From Clostridium_AD sp050717635 (GTDB lineage Bacteria > Bacillota > Clostridia > Clostridiales > Clostridiaceae): a DNA stretch of 64,000 nucleotides. Below, piece by piece: positions 40,910 through 50,964 of this stretch. The stretch is taken from the NCBI RefSeq assembly GCF_050717635.1, contig NZ_JBOITO010000026.1:1-64000 (forward strand). The letters are read 5' to 3'. Made by a program: the position numbers and the translations under genes. The number at the start of each line of letters is the position of its first letter. Within the stretch, counting starts at the first letter, position 1. The notes below the pieces were generated by a model, which saw nothing but the letters and a program-made list of their open reading frames with translations, was not told the DNA's origin and searched no databases.

Positions 40910-41278
40910 TTATTTACACAATTTTTTAAAAGTATCACAACGTGTTTTTACATTATCTAATTCCCTTACCTCTTCAATTAAAACATTTTTCGCTTTACAT
41001 ATTTCTTCCACATTATGAATACAATTTATAGCTTCACATCTAACCCTTGGATTCATTACTATGGATTCATTATTAAATACTTGTTTAAATTCACCCACTA
41101 CATTATTATTCAGTACATTATCTAATGCATTCTTTAATCCCTTATGCGAAAAGGTTTTACACCTTGTTGACTCGCTACTATTAGCAGTTAATCCTAAAAC
41201 ATGAATAGTAATCGCAGAGCATATCCCAGATATGTTGTTAACGCAATCTGTTGCATTACAGCTTAGTGTACCCTTCAT
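40910..41278 (-). CDS. DUF1540 protein (copy 1)
   Basis: 122 residues with two DUF1540 units, each holding four Cys: CNATDCVNNISGICS followed by C, and CEAINCIHNVEEICKA followed by C. The Cys spacing suggests metal binding. Such proteins are typical of spore-forming Clostridia; the role is unknown. The ATG at 41278 is chosen because of GGAGG in front. It lies 90 bases after a paralog with the same architecture, so the two arose by tandem duplication. Confidence 0.88.
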   Translation of the reverse strand: MKGTLSCNATDCVNNISGICSAITIHVLGLTANSSESTRCKTFSHKGLKNALDNVLNNNVVGEFKQVFNNESIVMNPRVRCEAINCIHNVEEICKAKNVLIEEVRELDNVKTRCDTFKKLCK

Positions 41279-41368
41279 GGTTATACCTCCCATTATTTAT
41301 TATATTATTTTATAGCTTACAATTTATTATACTATAAGATAAATATAATAAACAGGAAAATACTTTAC

Positions 41369-41728
41369 CTACTCTTTAAATGTCTCACATTCTGTTCTTC
41401 CACTAGTAATAGCACCGATTCCACTGATCATAACATTATCAGCAGCACACAAATTACTTTCATTATGCATACAACTTGTGGCATTACACCTTATACTTGG
41501 ACTCATCATTATAGATTCACTATTAAATACTTGTTGAAATTCGCCAACTATATTGTTATTCAGTACATTAGCTAATGCATTCTTTATCCCCTTTTCAGCA
41601 AAAGTTTCACACTGCGTTTTCTCGCTACTATGAGCATTTGACCCAAAAACATTGATAGTACTCGCTGAGCAAATTCCAGACATATTATTAACACAATTTG
41701 TTGCAGTACAACTTAAAGTTCCACTCAT
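41369..41728 (-). CDS. DUF1540 protein (copy 2)
   Basis: 119 residues, the same two-unit layout as its neighbour: CTATNCVNNMSGICSA...C and CNATSCMHNESNLCAA...C. The central linker with ALANVLNNNIVGEFQQVFN is almost identical between the copies. The start at 41728 has AAGGAGTG in front. It is the upstream gene of the pair. Confidence 0.88.
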   Translation of the reverse strand: MSGTLSCTATNCVNNMSGICSASTINVFGSNAHSSEKTQCETFAEKGIKNALANVLNNNIVGEFQQVFNSESIMMSPSIRCNATSCMHNESNLCAADNVMISGIGAITSGRTECETFKE

Positions 41729-41835
41729 GTACATCACTCCTTACATTTATTTTAATTATAGTTTGTAAGTTTAGCTTTTTTTATACTAAGAATATAACAA
41801 TTAAGGTAACAGCTGCACAATAATTTTAAAAACAA

Positions 41836-41862
41836 AAAAAAATAGCACCATATAGGTGCTAC
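41836..41862 (-). terminator. Terminator after pyk
   Basis: TAGCACC/GGTGCTA stem followed by nine T on the minus strand. Confidence 0.85.
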
Positions 41863-41948
41863 AAAATAAATCAGTTGCCAAATTGTTTTACTTGTATTTA
41901 TAATTATAACCATAAATGTCTTAATTATACATAGCTCAAACAATCGCT

Positions 41949-43706
41949 TTATTTAGTGTTAGCTCTACCACTATACACAATTCCTCTAGATGTATTCATT
42001 GTTATAAAGGAACCAGTTTTAATAATATCAAATGCTCCCTTTGCATTATATATTATTGGAATTTCTTTTGTTGTGCATATGATAAGAACATTCGCACTAG
42101 GTTCTCCTTCTTCCACAATAATTCCCGAAACCCTATCTATTATATCCAGATAATCATTGGTTAATTTTTTCACTACTAGAATGTCGCCATCGCTTAGAGT
42201 GTCATTAGCTTCTTTTATATTTTTTGCATAATGAGCTGTTCCATAAGCTGCTTTACTTATATTACCTTTACCTTGAAGTAATATATTACCAACAATATGA
42301 ACCTTCATCATATTTGTGCTACCCACAAAATTTACTGGAATTCCAGCAGCAATAACTACTAAATCTCCTTTTTCTACTATCCCTGACTGCAATGCAATTT
42401 TAACAGATTTATCTATAAGCTCATCTGTAGAGTTAGATTTTTCTGCACATATTGGAATTACACCCCAGTTTAATGCCAGACTTCTAGCAACTTTTTCATA
42501 AGGAGTAACTGCTATAACAGGGCATTCCGGTCTATAAGTAGAAACTTTTCTAGCCGTATTACCACTTTGAGTTGCCGTAATAATAGCAGAAGCATTTAGC
42601 TCCATAGCTGTACTGCAAGTAGCTAAACTAATAGCATTTGGTACGTTAGGAACATGTTGTTTTCTTTTTTTCTTTAAATTTTGCGCATAATCAAGAGCAT
42701 CTTCAGCACTTTGTGCTATTTTAGACATTATCATTACTGTCTCTATTGGATATTTACCACTAGCAGTTTCACCACTAAGCATTATGGCATCTGTACCATC
42801 AAATATAGCATTTGCAACGTCCGAAGACTCTGCTCTTGTTGGCCTTGGATTTCTCATCATAGAATCTAACATTTGAGTAGCTGTTATAACTGCCTTTCCA
42901 GCAACGTTACATTTTTCAATAATCATCTTTTGTACAATAGGTACTTCTTCAGTAGGAATTTCAACTCCTAGGTCTCCTCTTGCAACCATAATACCATCAG
43001 AGAATTTAATAATATCATCGATATTATTAACCCCTTCTCTATTCTCAATTTTAGAAATTATTTGTATATCTTCTCCGCCATTTTCATTAAGTACACGTCT
43101 TATATGGAGTACATCAGCAGCTTTTCTTACAAAAGATGCAGCAACAATATCAACTTCTTCCAAAGCTCCAAATTTTAAATCTTCAATATCTTGATCTGTA
43201 AGCGCAGGCAAGTTTATTGAAACTCCAGGCACATTAACACCCTTATGATTACCTACCATACCAGTATTTGAAACCTTACAACTAATTCTTTTTCCTTTTA
43301 TTTCTTCAACTACAAGTCCAACTAATCCGTCATCTATTAAAATAGTATCATTGACTTTAACATCTTTATATAAATCATCATATGTAACTGAGCAAATAGT
43401 TTCATCTCCAACAACTTCCTCACCACAAACAACTGTAAATTTTGCGCCTTCTTTTAATTCAACTTTACCAGCAGCAAAATTTCCCGTTCTTATTTCTGGG
43501 CCTTTAGTGTCTAGTATTATAGCAATATGCTTGTTTAATTCTGCTCTCAGTTCTTTCACTAAATCCATTCTTACCTTATGCTCTGCATGATCTCCATGAG
43601 AAAAATTATGCCTTGAAGCATCCATTCCAGCATCAATTAAACTCTTTATAATTTCCCTATTATCACTAGCCGGTCCTACTGTACATATAATTTTTGTTTT
43701 CTTCAT
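41949..43706 (-). CDS. pyk: Pyruvate kinase with C-terminal PEP-utilising domain
   Basis: 585 residues; converts phosphoenolpyruvate and ADP to pyruvate and ATP. Core motifs: TKIICTVGPASDN, HNFSHGDHAEH, ILDTKGPEIRTG (ADP/K+ binding), IISKIENREGVNN (catalytic Lys), GIMVARGDLGVEIP and TQMLDSMMRNPRPTRAE. The extra C-terminal domain (about 475-585) resembles the swivelling phosphohistidine domain of PEP synthase, as in Bacillus and clostridial enzymes, but has Thr where a His would be phosphorylated (SFITMNTSRGIVYSG). It lies 75 bases after pfkA in one operon. Confidence 0.97.
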   Translation of the reverse strand: MKKTKIICTVGPASDNREIIKSLIDAGMDASRHNFSHGDHAEHKVRMDLVKELRAELNKHIAIILDTKGPEIRTGNFAAGKVELKEGAKFTVVCGEEVVGDETICSVTYDDLYKDVKVNDTILIDDGLVGLVVEEIKGKRISCKVSNTGMVGNHKGVNVPGVSINLPALTDQDIEDLKFGALEEVDIVAASFVRKAADVLHIRRVLNENGGEDIQIISKIENREGVNNIDDIIKFSDGIMVARGDLGVEIPTEEVPIVQKMIIEKCNVAGKAVITATQMLDSMMRNPRPTRAESSDVANAIFDGTDAIMLSGETASGKYPIETVMIMSKIAQSAEDALDYAQNLKKKRKQHVPNVPNAISLATCSTAMELNASAIITATQSGNTARKVSTYRPECPVIAVTPYEKVARSLALNWGVIPICAEKSNSTDELIDKSVKIALQSGIVEKGDLVVIAAGIPVNFVGSTNMMKVHIVGNILLQGKGNISKAAYGTAHYAKNIKEANDTLSDGDILVVKKLTNDYLDIIDRVSGIIVEEGEPSANVLIICTTKEIPIIYNAKGAFDIIKTGSFITMNTSRGIVYSGRANTK

Positions 43707-43781
43707 AAATTACTCTCCTTAATAAAAAATTTTTTTATTCATCATTTGATAAGTTATTTTAAAATTGCCTTAGTATTTGAT

Positions 43782-44741
43782 TTAATAAGAAAGAATCTTT
43801 GATATTTTATAAAGTTCCTCATCAAATACTCTTGGCATGTCTAGTGCGGTATTAATGTCTTCATCAATTATTTTACCATCTCTCATACCAATTACTCTTC
43901 CTGATTTACCTTCTATAAGTACTTCTACTGCTGCTACTCCCATTTTTGAAGCTAGCATTCTATCAAAGGCACTTGGACTTCCGCCTCTTTGAATATGTCC
44001 GAGTATTGTGGCTCTTGATTCAATTCCTGTTATTTCTTCAACTTGCACTGCAAGCTCATTTGCTCCACCCACACCTTCAGCAAGTATTATTAGATTATGC
44101 ATTTTCCCTCTTAACTTACCTTCAAATATAGTTTTGCATAAACTATCGATTTCATACCCTATTTCCGGAATTATTACACTTTCAGCTCCGCCACCAATTC
44201 CAGCATGTAAGGCTATATCTCCACAATTTCTTCCCATTACTTCAACTACACTAATTCTTTCATGAGAACTTGAAGTATCTCTAATCTTATTTATAGCATC
44301 AAGTACTGTATTTAAGGCTGTATCAAAACCTATAGCATATTCAGTATAAGCTAAATCATTATCTATTGTTCCTGGTATTCCAACAGTTGCAATACCCATT
44401 TCTGATAGGAGCTGTGCACCTGTGAAAGATCCATCTCCTCCAATTACTACAAGGCCGTCGATACCAAATACTCTTAGCACATTAACTGCTTTTTTTCTTC
44501 CCTCTTCAGTTTTAAATTCTTCGCAGCGAGCAGTTCTAAGGATAGTTCCACCTTTATGAATTATATCTGATACAGAGTGTCTATTCATCTCAAAAATTTC
44601 ACCGTTTATAAGTCCGCTGTATCCTCTTTTTATACCCATAACTTTTATGCCTTTATAAATAGACATTCTAACTACTGCTCTAAGTGCTGCGTTCATTCCT
44701 GGCGCATCTCCACCACTTGTTAATACCGCAATTGTTTTCAT
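43782..44741 (-). CDS. pfkA: ATP-dependent 6-phosphofructokinase
   Basis: 319 residues from ATG 44741, the canonical length; a frame starting 27 codons earlier lacks a ribosome site, while AAAGGAGG lies before 44741. Motifs: TSGGDAPGMNAALRA, VVIGGDGSFTGA (ATP), GIPGTIDNDLAYTEYAIGFD (catalytic Asp), EVMGRNCGDIALHAG, LGHIQRGGSPSAFDR. Phosphorylates fructose-6-phosphate in glycolysis. Operon with pyk, preceded by a promoter and a CggR-like repeat, so probably controlled by glycolytic flux. Confidence 0.97.
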   Translation of the reverse strand: MKTIAVLTSGGDAPGMNAALRAVVRMSIYKGIKVMGIKRGYSGLINGEIFEMNRHSVSDIIHKGGTILRTARCEEFKTEEGRKKAVNVLRVFGIDGLVVIGGDGSFTGAQLLSEMGIATVGIPGTIDNDLAYTEYAIGFDTALNTVLDAINKIRDTSSSHERISVVEVMGRNCGDIALHAGIGGGAESVIIPEIGYEIDSLCKTIFEGKLRGKMHNLIILAEGVGGANELAVQVEEITGIESRATILGHIQRGGSPSAFDRMLASKMGVAAVEVLIEGKSGRVIGMRDGKIIDEDINTALDMPRVFDEELYKISKILSY

Positions 44742-44843
44742 AAATATTCCTCCTTTTGTTATCTTTAGCATAAAACAATTATAAATTCTTATTTTCTCAT
44801 TGCTTTTTAAGGTACAAAACAATTATTACTAATTTTAATCCTT

Positions 44844-44883
44844 GTCCCACAGGGCTAAAATCCGTCCCACTATGGTTATAATA
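44844..44883 (-). promoter_or_regulatory. pfkA-pyk promoter with CggR-like operator
   Basis: On the minus strand a TATAAC -10 box (within 44871-44883; possible -35 TTTTCA 16 bases upstream) is followed by TGGGACGGATTT and, exactly 20 bases on, TGGGACAAGGAT. The B. subtilis CggR operator is a 20-bp repeat of CGGGAC-N6-TGTC-N4, also downstream of the promoter. The second halves (TGTC) are not conserved here. The rest of 44742-45037 shows nothing else clear. Confidence 0.45.
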
Positions 44884-45037
44884 AGCCCCTATCATATGAA
44901 AAATACCACAGATTAAAAATACTCTTATACTCTATATTCTATACAAAATCCTCGAAACATTCAATGTTTTATGCGAATAAATAATAAGTTTTTATGGACT
45001 ACCATACCATTATGGCGTTGTAAACCTTTCAATGGCT

Positions 45038-45069
45038 AAAAACGAGAGAAATATATTTCTCCCGTTTTT
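45038..45069 (-). terminator. Terminator after dnaE
   Basis: AAAAACG.GAGAAATA pairs with TATTTCTC.CGTTTTT; U-run at the end on either strand. Confidence 0.8.
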
Positions 45070-45088
45070 ATTTGTAAAATGGAAGCCT

Positions 45089-48000
45089 TTATTGTATTTT
45101 TATGTTGTTTTTTCCGAATAAACTTCTTAAAACTTCCATAGTATCTAATTCTTCACTTAGCCATAGTGCTTTATCCACAGCGTACATTTTTCTTGGTTCT
45201 TTTGTACAAAGAAATACGGCAGTACTTCCTCTATAAATGGACAAGTTCTGCTTTAGCTTTTTTAGTGCATCACTCATCATAGTTTCATTTTCTATTAAGA
45301 TATAAATTTTTTCACTATTAATTTTCAATAGTGGTTTAACATCTTCACATAATATCTTTGGTTGTTCCTCTTCTCTAATACTTACTCGACCTTTTATTAT
45401 AACTATTTCATCCTCTTCCATTAAGGATTTATACTTTTCAAATGTCTTCGGAAAAACTATTACTTCTACACTAGCATACAAGTCTTCTAAATTAATAAAA
45501 GCCATCATATCATTGTTTTTAGTCATTTTTTTAGAAACAGATGATATTATGCCACCGATAATAACTTTATCACCATCTTGAAGTTTAAAGCTATCACTAA
45601 GTATTGTGTTACCTTCTTCAAGGCTTTCATCTACAACAATGTCAGATATTCTTGTATCCGTCTGTATATTTAGAGTCTCTTCATATTCATCTAATGGATG
45701 ACCAGATAAATATATTCCTGTCATTTCTTTTTCCATAGCTAAAAGATATTTCTTTTTAAATTCTTTAATATTAGGATACTCAATTTCGAAATTATTATAA
45801 TCATTTTCAAAATCTAAAAATAAATTTATTTGTCCGGTGATATTTCTCTTCCTATCATTATTTACTCCATCTAGCACTTTTTCATAAATCGCCAAAAGTT
45901 GAGACCTATGGATCTTAAAATCATCAAAAGCACCGGACTTAATAAGGCTTTCTACTGCTCTTTTATTTACGCAAGAAGTATCTATTTTATTGCAAAAGTC
46001 CATGAATCCTGTAAACTTACCTTTTTCTTCACGATTTTTCACAATACTGTCTATTACATTTACTCCTACGTTTTTCAGAGCTGTAAGGCCGAACCTTATA
46101 GTATCACCTTTTACAGTAAATCCTGCGTAACTTTCATTTATACTAGGCGGTAGTACTCCAATATTTATTTGTACTGCATATCTAGTATAAAATGCTATTT
46201 TCTCACTAGCACCCTTTACACTATTTAGCATTGCAGCTATAAATTCTGTTGGATAATAACACATAAAGTAAGCTGTTTGATAACCTACAACTGCATAAGC
46301 TGCAGCATGGGATTTATTAAAAGCATACGACGCAAAGTCCATCATTTGATCAAATATACGGTTTGCCGCCGCTTCTGTAATCCCATTTCTAAGGCATCCC
46401 TCTACTTCTATATTTCCATCGGTGTCTACAATTCCATTGATGAAATTATATCGTTCTTCTTCCATTACTTTATGTTTCTTTTTAGACATAGCACGGCGTA
46501 CAAGGTCAGATCTACCCATAGAATATCCAGCAAGTTTTCTAACAATATCCATAACTTGTTCTTGATACACCATTACTCCATAAGTAACACCTAATATTTC
46601 TTCAAGCTTTGGAGTTTCATATTCCACCTTATCTGTACTATTTTTATTTCTTATATAACGTGGAATTTCAGCCATAGGACCTGGTCTATATAAACTTATT
46701 CCCGCAATGATATCTTCTAAATTATCAGGTTTAAGTTCCTTCATAAAGCTAGTCATCCCTGCCGATTCAAGTTGGAATATCCCTACAGTTTTACCTTCGC
46801 CAATCATCTTATAGACATTGTGATCCTCTATATCTAAATTATCTAAGTCTATAGCCACTTTCCTATTATCTTTTATAAAATCCACACAATCTCTCATAAC
46901 TGTAAGTGTCCTAAGGCCTAGAAAATCCATTTTTAAAAGACCAAGTTCCTCTAAGGTTCCCATAGGAAATTGTGTTACTATCATCTCATCATTTTTCTGA
47001 AGAGGAACATACGTTACTAATGGCTGCGAGGCAATAACCACTCCTGCTGCATGAGTAGAACTATGTCTTGGAAGTCCCTCTAGTGCTTTTGCTATATCTA
47101 TAAGTGCTTCAACGCGTTCATCATCCTCGTATAATGCATTGAGCTCGCCGTTCATTTCAAGAGCTTTATCTATAGTTATACCAATTACACTTGGAATCAT
47201 CTTAGCAATTCTATCTACCTCTGCATAAGAATAACTCATAGCCCTCCCCACATCTCTTATACAAGCCCTAGGGGCCATTGTTCCAAAGGTTATAATTTGT
47301 GATACGTTGGACTTGCCATACTTCTCCACTACATAATCAATGACTGCTTGGCGTCCTTCATAACAAAAATCTGAATCTATATCTGGCATTGAAACCCTCT
47401 CAGGATTTAGAAAGCGTTCGAAAATCAAATTATATTTAATAGGGTCTATCTTAGTTATTCCTAGAGAGTAAGCTACTATAGATCCTGCCGCAGAACCACG
47501 ACCTGGCCCTGTTGGAATATCATGTTCTACTGCAAATTTCATAAAATCCCATACTATAAGAAAATAATCTACAAATCCCATTTGTCTTATTATATCAAGC
47601 TCATATTGGAGTCTCTCTACATACCCCTTTGCATCTTCATTCGATTCGGCTATTTTATTTATACTATCTATAGAAAATCCTGTTTCCTCAGCCTCACTAA
47701 ATACCTTATATAGCTCTCCCATACCCTTGTAACAGTTTTCTTTTAGAAATCCATAAGGATCTACCCCTTCTGGTAACGGAAACCTTGGAAGCTTAGATAC
47801 ATGAAATTCGTAATCAAAATTACAAGACTCTGCAATCTTCACTGTATTCCTTAAGGCATCTTTAACATAAGCAAAGGCTTTTTCCATTTCCTCCGGAGAT
47901 TTCAAATAAAATTGATCAGAAGGGTATCTCATTCTATTTTCTTCATCAACAGTTTTTGCTGTTTGAATGCAAAGAAGCACATCATGTGCCTTAGCATCCT

Positions 48001-48661
48001 CTTGATTAATGTAGTGAGTATCATTAGTACAAATTAGAGGGATTCCAGTTTCCTCGGACATTTTAATTAAAAGCTCATTTACCTTAAGTTGATCCTGCAT
48101 ACCATGATATTGCAGTTCTAAGTAAAAACCATCTTTGAATATTTCTCTATACAAGAGTGCTATTTCCTTAGCTTTTTCATAATTATCATGAAGAAGATAA
48201 CTCTGCACCTCGCCACCAAGACAAGCACTACTAGCGATTATCCCTTCACTATGTTTCATCAAAAATTCATGATCAACCCTTGGTTTATAATAAAAGCCTT
48301 CAATGGAAGCCGCTGATACTATCCTCATCAAATTTTCGTACCCCACTTCATTCTTGACTAGGAGCACTAAATGATGAGTTTGATTTTCTCTATCTGCTTG
48401 CTTTATTTTCATGGATTTAGCTGCTATGTATATTTCACAACCAATAATAGGTTTAATGCCTTGCGCCTTTGCCTGTTTATAAAATTCAACGCATCCGTAC
48501 ATCACTCCATGATCTGTTATAGCAATACTCTTCATGCCTAGTTCTACGGTTTTAGAAATAAGATCTTTGATTTTTCCTGAGCCATCTAGAAGACTGTACT
48601 CTGTATGCACATGAAGATGTACAAAACTCCCTAAATCCTCACTCTCTAATTCTTGTTGCAT
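45089..48661 (-). CDS. dnaE: DNA polymerase III subunit alpha (DnaE type)
   Basis: 1190 residues. PHP domain first (FVHLHVHTEYSLLDGSGK; histidines kept), then the C-family polymerase core with GPGRGSAAGSIVAYSLGIT, the catalytic aspartates in MPDIDSDFCYEGR and LLKMDFLGLRTL, YQEQVMDIVRKLAG, a helix-hairpin-helix and an OB domain (about 1000-1090). In Firmicutes DnaE works beside PolC, extending primers. GAGGAG lies 2 bases before a GTG (48670) and 11 before the ATG at 48661; family members begin near the ATG. Last gene of the rapZ-yvcK-whiA-DRTGG-dnaE operon. Confidence 0.97.
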   Translation of the reverse strand: MQQELESEDLGSFVHLHVHTEYSLLDGSGKIKDLISKTVELGMKSIAITDHGVMYGCVEFYKQAKAQGIKPIIGCEIYIAAKSMKIKQADRENQTHHLVLLVKNEVGYENLMRIVSAASIEGFYYKPRVDHEFLMKHSEGIIASSACLGGEVQSYLLHDNYEKAKEIALLYREIFKDGFYLELQYHGMQDQLKVNELLIKMSEETGIPLICTNDTHYINQEDAKAHDVLLCIQTAKTVDEENRMRYPSDQFYLKSPEEMEKAFAYVKDALRNTVKIAESCNFDYEFHVSKLPRFPLPEGVDPYGFLKENCYKGMGELYKVFSEAEETGFSIDSINKIAESNEDAKGYVERLQYELDIIRQMGFVDYFLIVWDFMKFAVEHDIPTGPGRGSAAGSIVAYSLGITKIDPIKYNLIFERFLNPERVSMPDIDSDFCYEGRQAVIDYVVEKYGKSNVSQIITFGTMAPRACIRDVGRAMSYSYAEVDRIAKMIPSVIGITIDKALEMNGELNALYEDDERVEALIDIAKALEGLPRHSSTHAAGVVIASQPLVTYVPLQKNDEMIVTQFPMGTLEELGLLKMDFLGLRTLTVMRDCVDFIKDNRKVAIDLDNLDIEDHNVYKMIGEGKTVGIFQLESAGMTSFMKELKPDNLEDIIAGISLYRPGPMAEIPRYIRNKNSTDKVEYETPKLEEILGVTYGVMVYQEQVMDIVRKLAGYSMGRSDLVRRAMSKKKHKVMEEERYNFINGIVDTDGNIEVEGCLRNGITEAAANRIFDQMMDFASYAFNKSHAAAYAVVGYQTAYFMCYYPTEFIAAMLNSVKGASEKIAFYTRYAVQINIGVLPPSINESYAGFTVKGDTIRFGLTALKNVGVNVIDSIVKNREEKGKFTGFMDFCNKIDTSCVNKRAVESLIKSGAFDDFKIHRSQLLAIYEKVLDGVNNDRKRNITGQINLFLDFENDYNNFEIEYPNIKEFKKKYLLAMEKEMTGIYLSGHPLDEYEETLNIQTDTRISDIVVDESLEEGNTILSDSFKLQDGDKVIIGGIISSVSKKMTKNNDMMAFINLEDLYASVEVIVFPKTFEKYKSLMEEDEIVIIKGRVSIREEEQPKILCEDVKPLLKINSEKIYILIENETMMSDALKKLKQNLSIYRGSTAVFLCTKEPRKMYAVDKALWLSEELDTMEVLRSLFGKNNIKIQ

Positions 48662-48696
48662 ATTTTTCACTTCTCCTCAAACCATAAATTTACATA

Positions 48697-50001
48697 TTAT
48701 TTTTTATAAATTTTTGCTGAAATCATTGCCTTTGCTACAGGTTCCTTATTTTTATTATACATACTAATTTCCACTTTAGAAAAGCTTCTTCCCTTATCAA
48801 GAATTTCTGTATATATATCTATATCGCTACCAATTTGTACAGGCTTTAAAAAATATGTAGATATACTATCCACTGAAATATTAATATTATTATTTTGTCT
48901 GAGTGCCATTATCCCCATAGTTGATAACAACATGTTTAGCGAGCTCCAAGAGGCTGTTCCAATAGGGTCTAACATTTGAGGAATAACCTGACCATAAAAA
49001 TGTAGCCTCTCTCCCTCTTTCTCGCAACTAAAACTGTTTAGAATAAGATCTTCTATAGTTTCGGCAACTTGAGGTTGCCTCATCGCAAACTCCATCGCTC
49101 TTATAACATGTTCTATAGTTAGAATCCCCACTACCTTCTTCTTTTGGACCACAGGACAAATTTTAATTCCATCCCACCCCATAATATGAGCGGCATAAGC
49201 TACAGTGGTTTTAGGAGTAACGCTTATAGGGTACTTATTCATTATTTTAACAATTAACTCATTATCATCGTTGTGTCCTTGCAAATCTTTTAAAGTAACT
49301 ATTCCAATGAGCTTCATGTTCTCATCTAACACCGGATATCTCTCATGATTAGTTTCTGTAATTATTTGTCTTAGCTTAGCCACAGTATCGGTCCCCATGA
49401 GACACGTAACATCAACATCCATAACATCTTCCACTAAAATAATTTCCTTTTTAATCATACTTTCATAAATAGCTTTACTTATCATGCTTGCTACTGTAAA
49501 TGTGTCATATGTTGAAGATAATACTGGTATACCTTTTTCATTTGCTAATCTCTTAATTTTTGCACTACAATCAAATCCTCCAGTAATAAGTACTGCAGAT
49601 TCATTTTGTAGGGCAAGTCGTTGTACCTCTTCACGGTTTCCAACAATAAGTAAGTAACCTGGTCCTATATATTTACTTATGTTTTCTACATTCATAGCAC
49701 CTATTATAAATTTATTTAAGCTTTTGTTTATCCCTACATTTCCACCTAAAATTGTTGCGCCAAGAATGTTAGTCACTTGCGCATAAGTTAAGCTTTTAAT
49801 ATTTTTCTTATCTACCTTATCCACTCTTATTGTTCCAACTCTAGGTATAGTGCTTACAATCCCCATGTTTTCAGCTTCTTTTATAGCTCTATATACTGTA
49901 CCATCGCTAAGACCAAGTTCACTACTTACACGCCTTACTGATATTTTTGTTCCAACTTTTAGAGACTGGATATAACTAATAATCTCTTCACACTTTGACA
50001 T
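48697..50001 (-). CDS. DRTGG/CBS/hotdog regulator-like protein (YtoI-like)
   Basis: 434 residues. Order: GntR-like winged helix (about 1-60, GLSDGTVYRAIKEAENMGIV), DRTGG domain (about 70-180), two CBS domains (about 190-310, with MGTDTVAKLRQII and GIVTLKDLQGH) and a hotdog thioesterase-like domain (about 330-434). CBS domains usually bind adenosine nucleotides such as c-di-AMP. Its relative in B. subtilis is YtoI, of unknown function. It starts 5 bases after whiA and lies 35 before dnaE. Confidence 0.88.
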   Translation of the reverse strand: MSKCEEIISYIQSLKVGTKISVRRVSSELGLSDGTVYRAIKEAENMGIVSTIPRVGTIRVDKVDKKNIKSLTYAQVTNILGATILGGNVGINKSLNKFIIGAMNVENISKYIGPGYLLIVGNREEVQRLALQNESAVLITGGFDCSAKIKRLANEKGIPVLSSTYDTFTVASMISKAIYESMIKKEIILVEDVMDVDVTCLMGTDTVAKLRQIITETNHERYPVLDENMKLIGIVTLKDLQGHNDDNELIVKIMNKYPISVTPKTTVAYAAHIMGWDGIKICPVVQKKKVVGILTIEHVIRAMEFAMRQPQVAETIEDLILNSFSCEKEGERLHFYGQVIPQMLDPIGTASWSSLNMLLSTMGIMALRQNNNINISVDSISTYFLKPVQIGSDIDIYTEILDKGRSFSKVEISMYNKNKEPVAKAMISAKIYKK

Positions 50002-50006
50002 AAGAT

Positions 50007-50960
50007 TTAGTACCTTCCTTCGCTTCTTAATTCTTCAGCAATCTTTTCTATCCTTCGGAGTCTATGATTAACTCCAGATTTCCCTACTGGTGGCTCAAGT
50101 ATTGCACCAAGTTCTTTTAATGATTCATCTGGGTACTCCATCCTCAGTTCTGCAATTTCCCTTAAATTTTTAGGAAGTCTCTTAAATCCTAATTCCCTTT
50201 GTATTAATTTAATACTTTCTACTTGTCTTACTGATGCATTTACCGTTTTACTAAGATTTGCAGTTTCACAGTTTACAATCCTATTTACATTGTTTCTCAT
50301 TTCCTTCATTATTCTTACATTCTCCAGGAATAATAATGAAGTATGTGCCCCAATTATATTAAGCAGGTCAACAATCTGCTCACCCTCTTTAATGTAAATC
50401 ACATAACTACTTTTTCTTTGAATTATTTTTGCAAATAATCCATAACTATTAATAAGCGTACACAGTTCCAGTGCATAATCACTGTCATGCGTAACAAATT
50501 CCACATGATAATTTTTCTCTGGATTACTAATACTTCCGCCGCCTAAAAAAGCCCCTCTTATATACTTACGCTTACATTCTTCAGCATCAATCAGCCTGTC
50601 TGGTATAGTATAATCTATGGAAAAGAAATTACCATCCTCTAGTACTGCCACTTCCTTTAAAAGCTCTTTAACTCCCATTTCTTCTGTAATTATAACCACA
50701 TAAACATTGTTTTTCTTAAGAGAATTACTTCTCTTAACCAAGAGTCTTGGATGAATAAAAAAATGTTCCTTTAATAATTTAAAAATCAGTCGTGCTATTG
50801 CTGGATTTTCAGTAGTTATTTGGAAATTAATTTGCTTATTTGACCCAAGTCCAATGGTTCCACTAACCTTCATTATTGCAGCCAGTTCAGCCATGGCTTC
50901 TTTCTTACTCATTTCTGTAAATCTGCAAATTTCATTTTTAACCTTAGACGAAAATGACAT
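50007..50960 (-). CDS. whiA: Sporulation/division regulator WhiA
   Basis: 317 residues. N-terminal degenerate LAGLIDADG homing-endonuclease fold (CKRKYIRGAFLGGGSISNPE) and C-terminal helix-turn-helix with LRMEYPDESLKELGAILEPP and KSGVNHRLRRIEKIAEEL. In Bacillus it affects division and chromosome segregation. It starts 4 bases after yvcK; the rapZ-yvcK-whiA order is widely conserved in Firmicutes. Confidence 0.96.
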   Translation of the reverse strand: MSFSSKVKNEICRFTEMSKKEAMAELAAIMKVSGTIGLGSNKQINFQITTENPAIARLIFKLLKEHFFIHPRLLVKRSNSLKKNNVYVVIITEEMGVKELLKEVAVLEDGNFFSIDYTIPDRLIDAEECKRKYIRGAFLGGGSISNPEKNYHVEFVTHDSDYALELCTLINSYGLFAKIIQRKSSYVIYIKEGEQIVDLLNIIGAHTSLLFLENVRIMKEMRNNVNRIVNCETANLSKTVNASVRQVESIKLIQRELGFKRLPKNLREIAELRMEYPDESLKELGAILEPPVGKSGVNHRLRRIEKIAEELRSEGRY

Positions 50961-50964
50961 TATT

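Noticed and set aside
41949..42300. Phosphohistidine activity of the extra pyruvate kinase domain
   Set aside because: The segment equivalent to the phosphorylated His has Thr (SFITMNTSRG), as in other Firmicute pyruvate kinases, so no PEP synthase function is claimed.
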